Source: Alishewanella agri BL06 (lineage in GTDB: Bacteria; Pseudomonadota; Gammaproteobacteria; Enterobacterales; Alteromonadaceae). From it: a stretch of 64,000 nt of DNA. The stretch spans positions 248,001 to 312,000 of the forward strand of contig NZ_AKKU01000026.1 in NCBI RefSeq assembly GCF_000272005.1. The letters run 5' to 3'. Position numbers and translations under genes: made by a program. This document shows, one piece after another, positions 15,572 through 26,036 of the stretch (its first letter is position 1; the number at the start of each line of letters is the position of its first letter). Below the pieces are notes generated by a model. It searched no databases. It was not told where the DNA came from and saw nothing but the letters and a program-made list of their open reading frames with translations.

Positions 15572-15841
15572 TTAAGCGGCTTTTAACGCTTTAACATGTG
15601 CATTTAAGCGAGCTTTATGACGAGCTGCTTTGTTCTTGTGGATCAGACCCTTGGCCGCCATGCGGTCAATTACCGGAACCATTTTGTTGAATGCTTCCTG
15701 AGAAGCAACTGCGTCAGCAGTTAACACCGCTGCGTAGGTTTTCTTGATGAAAGTACGCATCATAGAACGTTGACTGGCGTTTTGCTGACGACGTTTTTCT
15801 GATTGAATTGCGCGCTTCTTAGCAGACTTAATGTTAGCCAA
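15572..15841 (-). CDS. rpsT: 30S ribosomal protein S20
   Basis: The 89-residue, strongly basic protein matches S20 end to end ([17 protein letters not shown]... to the C-terminal [10 protein letters not shown]). S20 binds 16S rRNA early in 30S assembly. The start codon is TTG with AGGAG eight bases upstream. E. coli rpsT is also known to start at a UUG, which limits its translation and is part of its autoregulation, so the rare start looks conserved. It is divergent from murJ, the usual arrangement in this group. Confidence 0.98.
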   Translation of the reverse strand: MANIKSAKKRAIQSEKRRQQNASQRSMMRTFIKKTYAAVLTADAVASQEAFNKMVPVIDRMAAKGLIHKNKAARHKARLNAHVKALKAA

Positions 15842-16015
15842 GGTAACACTCCTAAAAACTAAACCGGACTCTTTAAAGGCCGCATAATATGCCTATTTAC
15901 TGTGCCATTGTCAAATGCTTTCCGCGAAAAGGCCAGCAATTTAATTGGGATTACCGCTGGTAATTGGCGCCCCGAACAGGTGAAAATAGCGACGCATTAT
16001 ACACAGGAGTTTCAG

Positions 16016-17593
16016 GTGTCGGGAAAATTATTAAAGTCAGGGCTGATTGTGAGTTTTATGACCCTGATTTCACGGGTATTGGGGCTGGTCCGCGATGTGG
16101 TGGTCGCTAATTTTGTCGGCGCCGGTGCGGCGGCCGATGTATTCTTTTTTGCCAACCGCATTCCAAATTTCTTACGTCGTTTATTTGCCGAAGGCGCTTT
16201 CTCGCAGGCCTTTGTGCCGGTATTAAGTGAGGTGAAAGCGCAGCATGGCGATGATGCGGTGCGCGAACTGGTGGCAAAAGTCGCCGGCACACTCGGTGTG
16301 ATTGTCACACTGGTAACCCTATTTGGTGTCATTGCCTCACCGCTACTAGCTCTGCTGTTTGGTATGGGCTGGTTTATCGAATGGCTTAACGATGGCCCGG
16401 ATGCGCATAAGTTTGAGCTGGCCTCGTTAATGCTGAAAATTACCTTTCCCTACCTGTGGTTTATCACCCTGGTTGCCTTGTCGGGTGCCATTCTAAATAC
16501 CTATAACCGCTTTGCGGTGGCTGCCTTTACGCCGGTCTTTTTAAATATTGCCATTATCGGTAGTGCGCTCTATCTGGCACCGACGCTGGATGAGCCTGCG
16601 CTGGCCCTGGCCTGGGGTGTGTTTATCGGTGGCGTGGTGCAGCTGTTGTTTCAACTGCCGTTTCTGGCCAAAGCCGGTTTGCTGGTGATGCCAAAATGGG
16701 GTTGGCGCGATCCGGGCGTGACGAAAATCCGCACCCTGATGTTGCCGGCGCTTTTCGGGGTGTCAGTCAGTCAGATCAACCTGCTGTTGGATACCGTGAT
16801 CGCGTCGTTTTTATTAACTGGTGCGGTCAGCTGGCTGTATTACTCGGATCGCTTAATTGAATTTCCACTGGGTTTATTCGGTATTGCGATTGCCACTGTT
16901 ATTCTGCCGAACCTGTCACGCCATCATGCCACCGCCAATGCGGAGCGTTTTTCGCAGACGCTGGATTGGGCGATCCGTTTTGTGGTGATGTTTGGTTTAC
17001 CGGCGATGCTGGCGCTGATGGTACTGGGCCAGCCCATTATCAGTGTGCTCTTTATGCGCGGCGAATTTACCCAGCAAGATGTGCTGATGGTGTCTTACAG
17101 TCTGGTGGCCTATAGCTGTGGTTTGCTCAGCTATATGCTGATTAAAGTATTGGCGCCTGGGTATTATGCGCGGCAGGATATTAAAACCCCGGTAAAAATC
17201 GGCATTATTGCTATGGTCGCTAATATGGTGTTTAACCTGATGCTCGCACCGTTTTTAAGTTATGTTGGCTTGGCGCTGGCGACCGCCATGTCGGCCAGTT
17301 TAAATGCGTATTTACTGTATCGGGGTTTAAAGCTGGCCGGAATTTATCAGCTTAGCCGGCAAAACTGTTGGTTCTTAGCCAAATTTACGCTTGCTGCGCT
17401 GTTAATGGCGGCAACCTTGTGGTGGTTAAGTCCAGAATTGAATGACTGGATTGCCCGGCCACTTACAGTACAAATTCTGTTGTTAAGTAGCCTTTGTGTC
17501 GGCGCGGTGCTGCTTTACTTCGCCTTGCTGTTGCTTTTCGGGGTACGTTTGTCGGATTTTAAAGCGAAATCTGTTGCTGAAAGCCGTCACTAA
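16016..17593 (+). CDS. murJ: Lipid II flippase MurJ
   Basis: The 525-residue polytopic membrane protein of the MOP superfamily (about 14 helices) carries the peptidoglycan precursor lipid II across the inner membrane. The typical N-terminal block FMTLISRVLGLVRDVVVANF and the stretch ANRIPNFLRRLFAEGAFSQAF are present. The start chosen is GTG at 16016, with AGGAG seven bases upstream; this gives the normal N-terminus and length. The frame is open to a GTG at 15902, but that would overlap the rpsT leader and add 38 uncharacteristic residues. It is followed by ribF, ileS, lspA, fkpB and ispH on the same strand. Confidence 0.96.
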   Translation: MSGKLLKSGLIVSFMTLISRVLGLVRDVVVANFVGAGAAADVFFFANRIPNFLRRLFAEGAFSQAFVPVLSEVKAQHGDDAVRELVAKVAGTLGVIVTLVTLFGVIASPLLALLFGMGWFIEWLNDGPDAHKFELASLMLKITFPYLWFITLVALSGAILNTYNRFAVAAFTPVFLNIAIIGSALYLAPTLDEPALALAWGVFIGGVVQLLFQLPFLAKAGLLVMPKWGWRDPGVTKIRTLMLPALFGVSVSQINLLLDTVIASFLLTGAVSWLYYSDRLIEFPLGLFGIAIATVILPNLSRHHATANAERFSQTLDWAIRFVVMFGLPAMLALMVLGQPIISVLFMRGEFTQQDVLMVSYSLVAYSCGLLSYMLIKVLAPGYYARQDIKTPVKIGIIAMVANMVFNLMLAPFLSYVGLALATAMSASLNAYLLYRGLKLAGIYQLSRQNCWFLAKFTLAALLMAATLWWLSPELNDWIARPLTVQILLLSSLCVGAVLLYFALLLLFGVRLSDFKAKSVAESRH

Positions 17594-17641
17594 TCCGGTT
17601 ATAATCCGGCGTTTACAGGCACCAGAGGCATTATTGCAGGC

Positions 17642-18592
17642 ATGGAGTTAATTCGCGGTATCCATAATATTCTGCCGCAGCATCAAGGCTGTGTACTGAC
17701 TATTGGCAATTTTGATGGTGTGCATCTGGGGCATCAGGCGGTGCTGGCAAAGGTGCAGCAGTTAGCGCAGTCACTTAAGCTGCCATCCTGCGTGATGGTA
17801 TTTGAGCCGCAGCCGCTGGAGCTGTTTGCTGGTAACGCCGCACCAGCGCGCTTAAGCCGCTTTCGCGAGAAATATCAGGCGCTGGCCGCGGTCGGGATTG
17901 ACCGCATGCTGTGTGTGAATTTTAACCGCAGCTTTGCCGCTCAGGATCCGCAGCAGTTTATCAAAACCCTGTTGCTGGATAAGCTGGGCGTGCGGCATCT
18001 GATCGTAGGCGATGATTTTCACTTTGGCAAAAATCGCAGTGGTAATTATGCCTTACTGGCCCAGGCCGCGGCGCAATATGGCTTTGGTTTAAACAGTACT
18101 TCCAGTTTAAAACTGGGCGAGCAGCGGGTCAGCAGCACCTTAATTCGTGAAGCGCTGCAGCAAGACCAACTGGACAGAGCCGCCGCCATGCTGGGGCGGC
18201 CTTTTACGCTAAGCGGCCGGGTGCGCCATGGCCGTAAGCTGGGGCGGGATCTGGGTTTTCCGACGGCCAATGTCTGGCTTTACCGGCGTAAGCTACCGGT
18301 GTCGGGCGTGTATGCTATTACGGCGCATACTTGTTATGGTGTTTTTAACGGTGTCGCCAATATTGGCAACCGACCGACAGTGCAGGGCAGTCGTGAGCAG
18401 TTAGAAGCCCATTTATTTGATTTTAATCAGGATTTATATGGCAGCCAGATCCGGGTAGCGCTACGGCATAAACTTCGAGCCGAGCAACGTTTTGCCAGTC
18501 TGGATGCATTGCAACAACAAATTGCCGCCGATGTTGCGGCAGCACAACAGTATTTTAGTGAGGCCGCGTCCACGCAGGCCCCGACAACCTAA
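17642..18592 (+). CDS. ribF: Bifunctional riboflavin kinase/FAD synthetase
   Basis: The 316-residue enzyme phosphorylates riboflavin to FMN and adenylates FMN to FAD. The N-terminal FAD synthetase domain (~residues 15-180) shows [12 protein letters not shown], the nucleotidyltransferase signature. The C-terminal riboflavin kinase domain (~185-305) shows [15 protein letters not shown] and NIGNRPTV. It lies 48 bases after murJ and 14 before ileS, the standard gammaproteobacterial order. No FMN riboswitch is present upstream. Confidence 0.97.
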   Translation: MELIRGIHNILPQHQGCVLTIGNFDGVHLGHQAVLAKVQQLAQSLKLPSCVMVFEPQPLELFAGNAAPARLSRFREKYQALAAVGIDRMLCVNFNRSFAAQDPQQFIKTLLLDKLGVRHLIVGDDFHFGKNRSGNYALLAQAAAQYGFGLNSTSSLKLGEQRVSSTLIREALQQDQLDRAAAMLGRPFTLSGRVRHGRKLGRDLGFPTANVWLYRRKLPVSGVYAITAHTCYGVFNGVANIGNRPTVQGSREQLEAHLFDFNQDLYGSQIRVALRHKLRAEQRFASLDALQQQIAADVAAAQQYFSEAASTQAPTT

Positions 18593-18606
18593 CGGAACCG
18601 AAACGG

Positions 18607-21432
18607 ATGAGCGATTACAAGCATACCCTTAACTTACCGGAAACGGCCTTTGCCATGCGCGGTAATCTGGCGCAGCGGGAACCGCAAATGCTGGCCAAGT
18701 GGACGCAGGATGATCTCTATGGTCAGATCCGCAGTGCAAAAAAAGGCAAGAAAACCTTTATCCTGCACGATGGCCCGCCCTATGCGAATGGCAATATCCA
18801 TATCGGTCATGCCGTTAACAAAATTTTGAAAGATATTATTGTTAAAGCCAAAACCCTGTCTGATTTTGATGCGCCCTATGTCCCGGGCTGGGATTGCCAT
18901 GGCCTGCCGATTGAGCTGGTGGTGGAGAAAAAATACGGCAAGCCGGGTACCAAGCTGACACCGGCGGAGTTTCGTGACAAATGCCGCGAGTATGCGTTAA
19001 CGCAAATTGACGCCCAGCGCACGGATTTTATCCGTTTAGGCGTACTGGGTGACTGGCACAACCCCTACCGCACCATGGATTATGTGACTGAAGCCAATAT
19101 TATCCGCAGCCTGGGCAAAATTATCGGCAATGGCCACTTACAACAGGGCTTTAAGCCGGTGCACTGGTGTACCGACTGTGGTTCGGCCTTGGCCGAAGCC
19201 GAGGTGGAATATCAGGACAAGGTCTCCCCCGCGATTGATGTGCGCTTTAAGGTACTGGATGACAGCGTCGCCGCTAAGTTTGATCATCCGGCCGGTCATG
19301 CCGGGCAGGGCCCGATTTCGGTGGTGATCTGGACCACCACTCCGTGGACTATTCCGGCGAACCGTGCCGTGGCCCTCAACGCTGACTTACAGTACTCGCT
19401 GGTGCAGGTTGAGCAAGGCCCGAATGGCGCAGAGCGCTTAATTCTGGCCACTGAGCTGGTGAAAGACGTGATGGCGCGCGCCAATATCGAGCATTACCAT
19501 GCGCTGGGTTTCTGTCAGGGCGCTGCGCTGGATTTAGTGCAGCTGCAGCATCCGCTGTATGACTTTAGCGTGCCGGTGGTATTAGGCGAACACGTTACGA
19601 CGGACTCAGGTACCGGCTGTGTGCATACGGCACCGGGTCACGGTCAGGAAGACTTTGTAGTTGGCCAGAAATATGGTCTGGAAGTAGCAAACCCGGTTGG
19701 TGCCAACGGTGTCTATCTGCCGGATACGCCGCTGTTTGCCGGGCAGCATGTATTTAAAGCCAATGAAACGGTAGTTGAAGCGTTGAAAGAGGCCGGAGCT
19801 TTATTGGTGCATAAAGCCTATAAGCACAGTTATCCGCATTGCTGGCGCCATAAAACGCCGATTATCTTCCGTGCTACACCGCAGTGGTTTATCAGCATGG
19901 AGCAACAAGGCCTGCGCCAGACATCATTAGCGGAAATTGAGCAAACCCGCTGGATCCCGGATTGGGGTCAGCAGCGGATTGAAAATATGGTCGCCGGCCG
20001 GCCAGACTGGTGTATTTCACGCCAGCGCACCTGGGGCGTACCGATTGCGCTGTTTGTGCGCAAAGATAACAGCGCCTTGCATCCGCGTACGGCTGAACTG
20101 ATTGAGCAGGTGGCGCATAAAGTTGAGCAGGCGGGGATTCAGGCCTGGTTTGATCTGGATGCTGCTGAGCTGTTGGGCGCGGATGCTGCCGATTACGTTA
20201 AGGTTACCGATACCCTGGATGTCTGGTTTGACTCTGGCGTGACCCATGCTGCAGTCGTAGATGCGCGGCCGGAATTTCATGGTGCCGAAATTGACCTGTA
20301 TTTAGAAGGTTCGGATCAGCACCGTGGCTGGTTTATGTCGTCACTGATGACTGGCGTCAGTATTAAAGGCAAGGCGCCGTATAAACAGGTACTGACACAT
20401 GGCTTTACCGTCGACGGTGAAGGCCGCAAGATGTCGAAATCACTGGGTAATGTGGTGTCACCGCAGGATGTGATGAACAAACTGGGTGCCGATATTCTGC
20501 GCTTATGGGTCGCGACCACGGACTACACCTCGGAGATGACGGTATCGGATGAAATTCTGAACCGAGCTGCAGATAAATACCGCCGTATTCGGAATACCGC
20601 GCGCTTCCTGCTGGCCAACCTGAATGGCTTTAACCCGCAAACGGATGCACTGCCATTTAATGAACTGGTTGAGCTGGACCTGTGGGTCGTAAACCGGGCG
20701 GCGAAGTTACAACAAGAAATTATCGATGCGTACGATAATTATCAGTTCCATCAGGTAAGTCAGAAACTGATGAATTTCTGTACCGTGGAGCTTGGTAGTT
20801 TCTATCTGGATGTGATTAAAGATCGCCAGTATACCGCGCACACCGAGTCCAAAGCCCGCCGCTCCTGCCAGACTGCGCTCTATCATATCGCCCAGGCGAT
20901 GGTACGCTGGATGGCACCGGTAATGAGCTTTACCGCGCAAGAAATCTGGGAAGCCTTACCGGGCCAGAGCTCGCCTTATGTGTTTACCGATGTTTGGTAT
21001 CCGGGTTTTGCCAACTTACCGGTAGGTAAATTCAGTGACGCTTTCTGGCAACAGCTGTTAGAAGTTCGCGATGAAGTCAACAAGGTGCTGGAAGCAGCGC
21101 GCCGCGAAGAAAAACTCGGCGCCTCTTTACAGGCCGAAGTGACCTTGTTCGCCGGTGCTGAACTGGCGCAAGCGCTGTCACAGCTGGGCGACGAGCTGCG
21201 TTTTGTGCTGATTACGTCAACCGCTAAGGTGAGTGCGGAGCAACCGGCTGCCGCTGCGGTGGCCACCGCCATTAAAGGCTTAAGTGTGCTGGTGGAAGCC
21301 TCTACCGCCGCCAAGTGCGAGCGCTGCTGGCACCACCGTCACGATGTCGGCGCCGATGCCGCCCATCCGGGCATTTGTTTACGTTGCGTCAGTAACGTAG
21401 AAGGTAGCGGTGAACAGCGGGAATTTGCCTGA
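18607..21432 (+). CDS. ileS: Isoleucyl-tRNA synthetase
   Basis: The 941-residue class Ia synthetase charges tRNA-Ile. The HIGH-type motif ([10 protein letters not shown]) is near residue 60 and KMSKS ([10 protein letters not shown]) near residue 600; the editing domain lies between. The C-terminal zinc finger has CERCWHHR and CLRCVSNV. Length fits the bacterial (IleS1) type. The TGA stop overlaps the lspA start (TGATG), indicating translational coupling. Confidence 0.98.
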   Translation: MSDYKHTLNLPETAFAMRGNLAQREPQMLAKWTQDDLYGQIRSAKKGKKTFILHDGPPYANGNIHIGHAVNKILKDIIVKAKTLSDFDAPYVPGWDCHGLPIELVVEKKYGKPGTKLTPAEFRDKCREYALTQIDAQRTDFIRLGVLGDWHNPYRTMDYVTEANIIRSLGKIIGNGHLQQGFKPVHWCTDCGSALAEAEVEYQDKVSPAIDVRFKVLDDSVAAKFDHPAGHAGQGPISVVIWTTTPWTIPANRAVALNADLQYSLVQVEQGPNGAERLILATELVKDVMARANIEHYHALGFCQGAALDLVQLQHPLYDFSVPVVLGEHVTTDSGTGCVHTAPGHGQEDFVVGQKYGLEVANPVGANGVYLPDTPLFAGQHVFKANETVVEALKEAGALLVHKAYKHSYPHCWRHKTPIIFRATPQWFISMEQQGLRQTSLAEIEQTRWIPDWGQQRIENMVAGRPDWCISRQRTWGVPIALFVRKDNSALHPRTAELIEQVAHKVEQAGIQAWFDLDAAELLGADAADYVKVTDTLDVWFDSGVTHAAVVDARPEFHGAEIDLYLEGSDQHRGWFMSSLMTGVSIKGKAPYKQVLTHGFTVDGEGRKMSKSLGNVVSPQDVMNKLGADILRLWVATTDYTSEMTVSDEILNRAADKYRRIRNTARFLLANLNGFNPQTDALPFNELVELDLWVVNRAAKLQQEIIDAYDNYQFHQVSQKLMNFCTVELGSFYLDVIKDRQYTAHTESKARRSCQTALYHIAQAMVRWMAPVMSFTAQEIWEALPGQSSPYVFTDVWYPGFANLPVGKFSDAFWQQLLEVRDEVNKVLEAARREEKLGASLQAEVTLFAGAELAQALSQLGDELRFVLITSTAKVSAEQPAAAAVATAIKGLSVLVEASTAAKCERCWHHRHDVGADAAHPGICLRCVSNVEGSGEQREFA

Positions 21433-21923
21433 TGCAGTTGTTTAATAATACCGCCTGGCGCTGGTGGTGGCTGATCCTGCTGTTAATCGGTCTGGATCAG
21501 CTGACCAAGCAGCTGGTACATCAGAATATGGCCCTGTACGATTCGATTGAATTACTGCCATTTTTTAATCTGACCTATGTGCGTAACTATGGCGCGGCCT
21601 TTTCGTTCTTAAGTGACGCCGGTGGCTGGCAGCGCTGGTTCTTTACGATTCTGGCGGTGGTAATCAGCACTGTGATTGCGGTCTGGATGAGCCGGTTACC
21701 ACGGCAGCAGATTAAGCTGGGGTTGGCATTAAGCCTGGTGTTTGCCGGCGCTATCGGTAATTTAATTGATCGCAGTATCTATGGTTACGTAATAGACTTT
21801 TTCCATCTGTATTACCAGACCTGGCATTATCCGGCCTTTAATATTGCCGATTCGGCGATCTGTATTGGCGCCGCCCTGATTATCTGGGACAGTTTTAGCA
21901 GTGATTCTGAGGCAAAAAAATGA
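21432..21923 (+). CDS. lspA: Lipoprotein signal peptidase (signal peptidase II)
   Basis: The 163-residue inner-membrane aspartyl protease has four hydrophobic helices. It removes the signal peptide of prolipoproteins after lipid modification of the Cys. The catalytic pair is visible as Asp113 in GNLIDRS and Asp140 in FNIADSA; RNYGAAFSFL is the conserved N-terminal motif. It overlaps ileS by one base and fkpB by four. Confidence 0.97.
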   Translation: MQLFNNTAWRWWWLILLLIGLDQLTKQLVHQNMALYDSIELLPFFNLTYVRNYGAAFSFLSDAGGWQRWFFTILAVVISTVIAVWMSRLPRQQIKLGLALSLVFAGAIGNLIDRSIYGYVIDFFHLYYQTWHYPAFNIADSAICIGAALIIWDSFSSDSEAKK

Positions 21924-22351
21924 GCGAAATTCAGGCCAAAAGTACGGTAATCTTCCACTTTGATATCACGCTGGCCGATGGCAGTGCCGCCGAGAGTACC
22001 CGGGTGCACAACAAGCCGGCAAAATTACAGATGGGCGATGGCAGCTTATCACCGGCATTTGAAGCCCAGTTATTAGGCATGTCGGCCGGAGAGAAAAAAA
22101 GCTTTACCCTGGCCCCGGAAGACGCCTATGGTATGCCGAACCCGGATAATATTTATTACGTTGACCGCAGTAAATTCTCGGCTGATGCGCCGGCTAAAGT
22201 TGGTGCCATTATTGGCTTTGCGATGCCGGATGGCTCGGAATTGCCGGGCTTAGTGCGGGACGTGGTAGGCGATTCGGTCACCGTTGATTTTAATCATCCG
22301 CTGGCGGGTCAGACTCTGACCTTCAACGTCGAAATTGTGCAGGTAAGCTAA
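21920..22351 (+). CDS. fkpB: FKBP-type peptidyl-prolyl isomerase (SlpA/FkpB)
   Basis: The 143-residue cytoplasmic FKBP has the insert-in-flap arrangement of SlyD/SlpA proteins. It lacks the His/Cys-rich metal-binding tail of SlyD. The core [21 protein letters not shown] and PEDAYG motifs are present. It speeds proline isomerisation and acts as a chaperone. The ATGA overlap with lspA and two-base spacing to ispH show tight co-translation. Confidence 0.95.
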   Translation: MSEIQAKSTVIFHFDITLADGSAAESTRVHNKPAKLQMGDGSLSPAFEAQLLGMSAGEKKSFTLAPEDAYGMPNPDNIYYVDRSKFSADAPAKVGAIIGFAMPDGSELPGLVRDVVGDSVTVDFNHPLAGQTLTFNVEIVQVS

Positions 22352-22353
22352 AG

Positions 22354-23283
22354 ATGGATATTTTACTCGCTAACCCGCGGGGCTTTTGTGCCGGTGTTGA
22401 TCGGGCGATCAGCATTGTAGAACGGGCGCTGGAGCTGTTTCCGCATCCAATCTATGTGCGGCATGAAGTGGTGCACAACAAATTTGTAGTGGACGGTTTA
22501 CGCCGTCGCGGCGCGGTCTTTGTGGATGAGCTGGACGAAGTGCCGGATAGCCATATTGTGATTTTCAGCGCCCATGGTGTGTCGCAGGCGGTACGTGAAA
22601 ATGCACGGCAGCGCGGCTTAAAGGTGTTTGATGCCACCTGTCCACTGGTAACTAAGGTACATATGGAAGTGACCCGCGCCAGCCGCAAAGGTACCGAATG
22701 TATCCTGATTGGTCATGCTGGTCACCCTGAGGTAGAAGGCACCATGGGCCAGTATGATAATGCTGCAGGTGGTATCTATCTGGTGGAGTCGGTCGAGGAT
22801 GTCGAAAAACTGCAGGTTAAAAATCCGGCACAGCTGTGCTACAGCAGTCAGACTACCTTGTCGGTAGACGACACCGCTGATGTGATTGATGCGCTGCGCG
22901 CTCGTTTTCCGCTGATCGAAGGGCCGCGCAAAGATGATATTTGCTATGCCACCCAGAATCGCCAGGATGCGGTGCGTGAGTTGGCCGCCAAGGCTGAACT
23001 GATGCTGGTGGTCGGTGCCAGAAACAGCAGTAACTCCAACCGCTTACGCGAGCTGGCGGAGAAGCTTGGTTGTAAAGCCTATTTAATTGATACCGCCAAC
23101 GATATTCAGCAAAGCTGGCTCGATGGTATCAGCCGGGTTGCCGTTACCGCCGGTGCTTCTGCACCGGAAATTCTGGTGCAGGATGTGATTAGCCAGCTGA
23201 AAATGTGGGGCGGTAAAACGGTGACCGAAACGACCGGCCGCGAAGAGAATGTAGTGTTCGCCATTCCGGCAGAGCTAAGATAA
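22354..23283 (+). CDS. ispH: 4-hydroxy-3-methylbut-2-enyl diphosphate reductase
   Basis: The 309-residue iron-sulfur enzyme carries out the last step of the MEP pathway, reducing HMBPP to IPP and DMAPP. The three cluster cysteines sit at Cys12 (RGFCAG), Cys96 (DATCPLVTK) and Cys197 ([11 protein letters not shown]). Substrate residues His41, His74 (SAHG), His124 and Glu126 (HPEVEG) match E. coli numbering. It is the last gene of the murJ-to-ispH series; a pilus regulatory pair follows 25 bases later. Confidence 0.98.
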   Translation: MDILLANPRGFCAGVDRAISIVERALELFPHPIYVRHEVVHNKFVVDGLRRRGAVFVDELDEVPDSHIVIFSAHGVSQAVRENARQRGLKVFDATCPLVTKVHMEVTRASRKGTECILIGHAGHPEVEGTMGQYDNAAGGIYLVESVEDVEKLQVKNPAQLCYSSQTTLSVDDTADVIDALRARFPLIEGPRKDDICYATQNRQDAVRELAAKAELMLVVGARNSSNSNRLRELAEKLGCKAYLIDTANDIQQSWLDGISRVAVTAGASAPEILVQDVISQLKMWGGKTVTETTGREENVVFAIPAELR

Positions 23284-23308
23284 CGTCTTCAGACAGGGAG
23301 GTCAGCTG

Positions 23309-24340
23309 ATGTTAAACCAGCCAACTCAGGTTAACAGACGCCTCCCTGATTTTCGTAGCCCGGTGCAGTTATTACGGGTGATTGTGTTCACTCAAGGCCT
23401 GGCGTTATTGTTAGCCTTCGCGCCATTTTCTATCGACTCTTCGCCTTGGTATCGCCTGGGTTTTATCAGTCTGTTTTTACAGTGGATCGCTTTAATTAGT
23501 TGTCTGACATTTAGCTGGTTCACGCCACTGTTAAGCCGGGCGAGTTTTTGGCAGTTGGCGCTGTTGATCCAGGGGATTCTGCTGACTATTACCGCCGGCT
23601 GCACGATAATTAGTTTTTGGTATTTTCAGCAATTAGCCCCTACTCTTGAATTACCCGCGTTACTCATTAATAACCTGCTGATTTGTTTTGTGGTGGCCTT
23701 ACTGGTGATCCAGCTACTGATCATGTCGGATGAACAAAGCAAAAGTATCACCGCGCAAAGCCGGGCTGAACTGATAGCACTGCAGGCCAGGATCCGGCCC
23801 CACTTTTTATTTAACACCTTAAATTCTACTGCTGAGCTGGTACACCAGAATGCCGCTGCTGCAGAGCAGGCATTGCTGGATTTAGCGGCATTATTTCGTG
23901 CGGCGATGCAAACAGCGGAAACCATCTCTCTGACAGAAGAGTTGGCGCTCTGCCGGCGTTATTTATCGTTAGAGCAATGGCGGTTAGGCGAGCGATTAAA
24001 GGTGAATTGGCAGCTGCCAGAGCCAATGCCTGAGTTACAGTTGCCGGCCTTAACCTTGCAACCCCTGCTGGAGAATGCGGTGCTACACGGCATTGAGCCG
24101 GCAGCTGCGGGTGGTGAGATCCTGATTAAGATGACGCAGACGGCTCAACAGTTGCAAATCGTCATAACAAACCCTTATCCGCTGCAGGGCAGTCGTCAGC
24201 CACACAATGGTATGGCGCTGCAGAATATTCAACAGCGATTGGCCTATGTATTTGCCGAGCAAGCACAAATGGTGATCAAAGACCAAAATCAGCAGTTTAG
24301 TGTTACCTTGGTATTGCCGCTGGTCTGGGAACAAAGATGA
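23309..24340 (+). CDS. LytS/AlgZ(FimS)-type sensor histidine kinase
   Basis: This 343-residue membrane kinase has about four helices in the first 140 residues and a His-kinase domain of the LytS family. Phospho-accepting His165 lies in RIRPHFLFNTLNS, the N-box is LQPLLENAVLHG, and a glycine-poor ATP lid follows. It is paired with the LytTR regulator through a four-base ATGA overlap. In Pseudomonas the homologous AlgZ-AlgR pair turns on minor pilin genes, and here pilin genes follow directly, so control of the adjacent pilus genes is a well-supported inference. A Shine-Dalgarno-like GGGAGG is upstream. Confidence 0.88.
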   Translation: MLNQPTQVNRRLPDFRSPVQLLRVIVFTQGLALLLAFAPFSIDSSPWYRLGFISLFLQWIALISCLTFSWFTPLLSRASFWQLALLIQGILLTITAGCTIISFWYFQQLAPTLELPALLINNLLICFVVALLVIQLLIMSDEQSKSITAQSRAELIALQARIRPHFLFNTLNSTAELVHQNAAAAEQALLDLAALFRAAMQTAETISLTEELALCRRYLSLEQWRLGERLKVNWQLPEPMPELQLPALTLQPLLENAVLHGIEPAAAGGEILIKMTQTAQQLQIVITNPYPLQGSRQPHNGMALQNIQQRLAYVFAEQAQMVIKDQNQQFSVTLVLPLVWEQR

Positions 24341-25044
24341 TGAATATTTTAATCGTTGATGATGAGCCGCTGGCCCGCAGCCGGTTGCGGCGCTTACTCG
24401 CCGAATGCGCAGTTAATGCAGTGGTAACGGAAGCAGCATCGGCAGAGCAGGCCAGGCAGCTGGCAGCTAGCTTGCAACCGGATCTGGTGCTACTCGACAT
24501 CTCGATGCCCGGTGAAAGTGGTTTGCAATTGGCAGAGGCCTTTGCCAGTAGCGCGTTGCCACCGGCGTTGATTTTTGTTACCGCTTATCCTGAACATGCC
24601 CTGGCGGCGTTTAATGTGCACCCGGTTGATTATTTACTTAAGCCGGTCAGCTTAAGCCAGTTGCAGCGTAGCTTGCAGCGTGCCTGTCAGCTTAATCGTC
24701 TCCAGCAACAACCGCCCAAATTGCCGCTGGTCAGTTATCAGCAAGCGGGCTTACAAAAAACGGTACCTCTGACGGAGGTGCTGTTTTTTGCTGCGGAAGA
24801 CAAATATGTCCGGATGCAACTTACTGAACAGAACATCTTGCTAGATAAAAGCCTGCATCAGCTCGAAGCGGCGTATCCGCAGTTACTACGGATTCACCGC
24901 CAAACACTGATTAATCCGCTGTATTTGACGGCTATCCGCCAGCCAGCAACGGGCCCGGCCCTGGCGGAACTTGAGAATGGGAAGTATAAATTACCAATTA
25001 GCCGGCGCGCGCTCAGCGCGGTTAAGCACGCCCTGCAATCCTAA
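24337..25044 (+). CDS. LytTR-family response regulator (AlgR-like)
   Basis: The 235-residue regulator has a receiver domain (residues 1-115; Asp8-Asp9 pocket, phospho-acceptor Asp54 in LVLLDISMPGESG, FVTAYPEHAL, DYLLKPVSL). A LytTR DNA-binding domain follows (about 130-235; FFAAEDKYVRM, LLRIHRQTLINP). It is coupled to the kinase gene by an ATGA overlap. Its proposed target is the pilin operon that starts 108 bases downstream. I looked for the Pseudomonas AlgR box there and found only a partial match (CCGTTACAA), so the binding site is not established. Confidence 0.9.
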   Translation: MMNILIVDDEPLARSRLRRLLAECAVNAVVTEAASAEQARQLAASLQPDLVLLDISMPGESGLQLAEAFASSALPPALIFVTAYPEHALAAFNVHPVDYLLKPVSLSQLQRSLQRACQLNRLQQQPPKLPLVSYQQAGLQKTVPLTEVLFFAAEDKYVRMQLTEQNILLDKSLHQLEAAYPQLLRIHRQTLINPLYLTAIRQPATGPALAELENGKYKLPISRRALSAVKHALQS

Positions 25045-25152
25045 GATGACAAAGGTGGGTAATTTCATAACCGCTGGTCAGAAAAATTTACCTTTTATCC
25101 GTTACAACTCGCACTAAACTTAATAAATGATATGGTTAATTCAGAGGTTTAT

Positions 25153-25572
25153 ATGACATTTTGGAAGCTTATGCAGTACAGATCCGTTAAGCCTGTAAAG
25201 CAGTTTGGTTTTACCTTGATCGAAATGATGGTAGTAGTAGTGATCATAGGTATACTAGCCTCGATCGCTTACCCGTCCTATCAAAATTATGTACTGAGAT
25301 CAGGCAGAACGGATGCCAGAGATGCTTTGCTTAATATTGCGCAGCAGCTCGAACGGCACTATACCCAAAATAATTCTTACACGAGCTATACGCTGGCTTC
25401 CACCAGTTCGCAGGCTGGTTTGTATACCATATCACTGACAAAAGCAGCCAATACCTACATAGTCACTGCGGTTCCTGCGACAGGTTCCCGGCAAACCAAA
25501 GATACCTGCAGCAGTTTTTCCATTAATCAGGCAGGTGTGAGGACATCCAACCCTGCTACAGGCTGTTGGTAA
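25153..25572 (+). CDS. pilE: Type IV minor pilin, PilE-like (first pilin set)
   Basis: The 139-residue prepilin is processed at KQFG|FTLIEMMVVVVIIG, with Glu at position +5 of the mature protein. The next stretch, SIAYPSYQNYVLRSGRTDAR, is typical of PilE. Two C-terminal Cys (DTCSSF and TGCW) would close the D-loop. The ATG at 25153 is chosen because AGAGG lies five bases upstream; the ATG at 25132 lacks a ribosome site. Minor pilins prime pilus assembly at the inner membrane. The first gene of an AT-rich five-gene set. Confidence 0.88.
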   Translation: MTFWKLMQYRSVKPVKQFGFTLIEMMVVVVIIGILASIAYPSYQNYVLRSGRTDARDALLNIAQQLERHYTQNNSYTSYTLASTSSQAGLYTISLTKAANTYIVTAVPATGSRQTKDTCSSFSINQAGVRTSNPATGCW

Positions 25573-25577
25573 AAGTT

Positions 25578-26036
25578 ATGAGAAAAAATATCAAAGCTTT
25601 TACTTTGGTTGAGTTGATGGTGGCGGTTGCAGTATTGGCAATAGTGCTTGGTATTGCTGCACCATCGTTTCTTGAAATGCTGCGGCAAAATACACTGAGA
25701 AGTCAGGCAAATGAATTACTTGGCGTGATGCATTATGCCAGAACGGAAGCAATAAAGCGCCGGGTGAATGTGACGGTAAACCTAACACCTGGCACTGGCT
25801 GGAAAGCAGAGGTTATTCAGCCTGGCACAACAACTGTGTTAAGGGCAGTAGATAAAACAGCGACCTCTGTTGCTTTAAATGGCTCTGGAACTATTGCTGT
25901 TGTTTTTGATCTTCGCGGTCGGCGCCAGAGTGCCGATAATTGCTTTCAGCTTTCTTATTATGGTAACCAGCGCCAGTTGATAGTGGAAACCGGCGGTGCT
26001 TTGAAGATCGAAGCCGGTGCGTGTGGAGGCTCATAA
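25578..26036 (+). CDS. fimU: Minor pseudopilin of the FimU/FimT/GspH type (first set)
   Basis: The 152-residue prepilin has the leader MRKNIKA followed by FTLVELMVAVAVLAIVLG. The residue before the cleavage site is Ala where Gly is usual. The GspH/FimT domain shows RSQANELLGVMHYARTEAIKRR and a C-terminal Cys pair (DNCFQLSY, AGACGGS). The ATG at 25578 comes five bases after the previous stop; an upstream in-frame TTG overlaps that gene and is not favoured. The TAA overlaps the next ATG by one base. Confidence 0.85.
   Translation: MRKNIKAFTLVELMVAVAVLAIVLGIAAPSFLEMLRQNTLRSQANELLGVMHYARTEAIKRRVNVTVNLTPGTGWKAEVIQPGTTTVLRAVDKTATSVALNGSGTIAVVFDLRGRRQSADNCFQLSYYGNQRQLIVETGGALKIEAGACGGS

Noticed and set aside
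15902-16015. Upstream GTG start for murJ
   Set aside because: The extra 38 residues are not typical of MurJ and would lie over the rpsT leader; the GTG at 16016 has a good ribosome site.
24990-25152. AlgR-type binding box before the first pilE
   Set aside because: Only a partial match (CCGTTACAA) was found, too weak to annotate.
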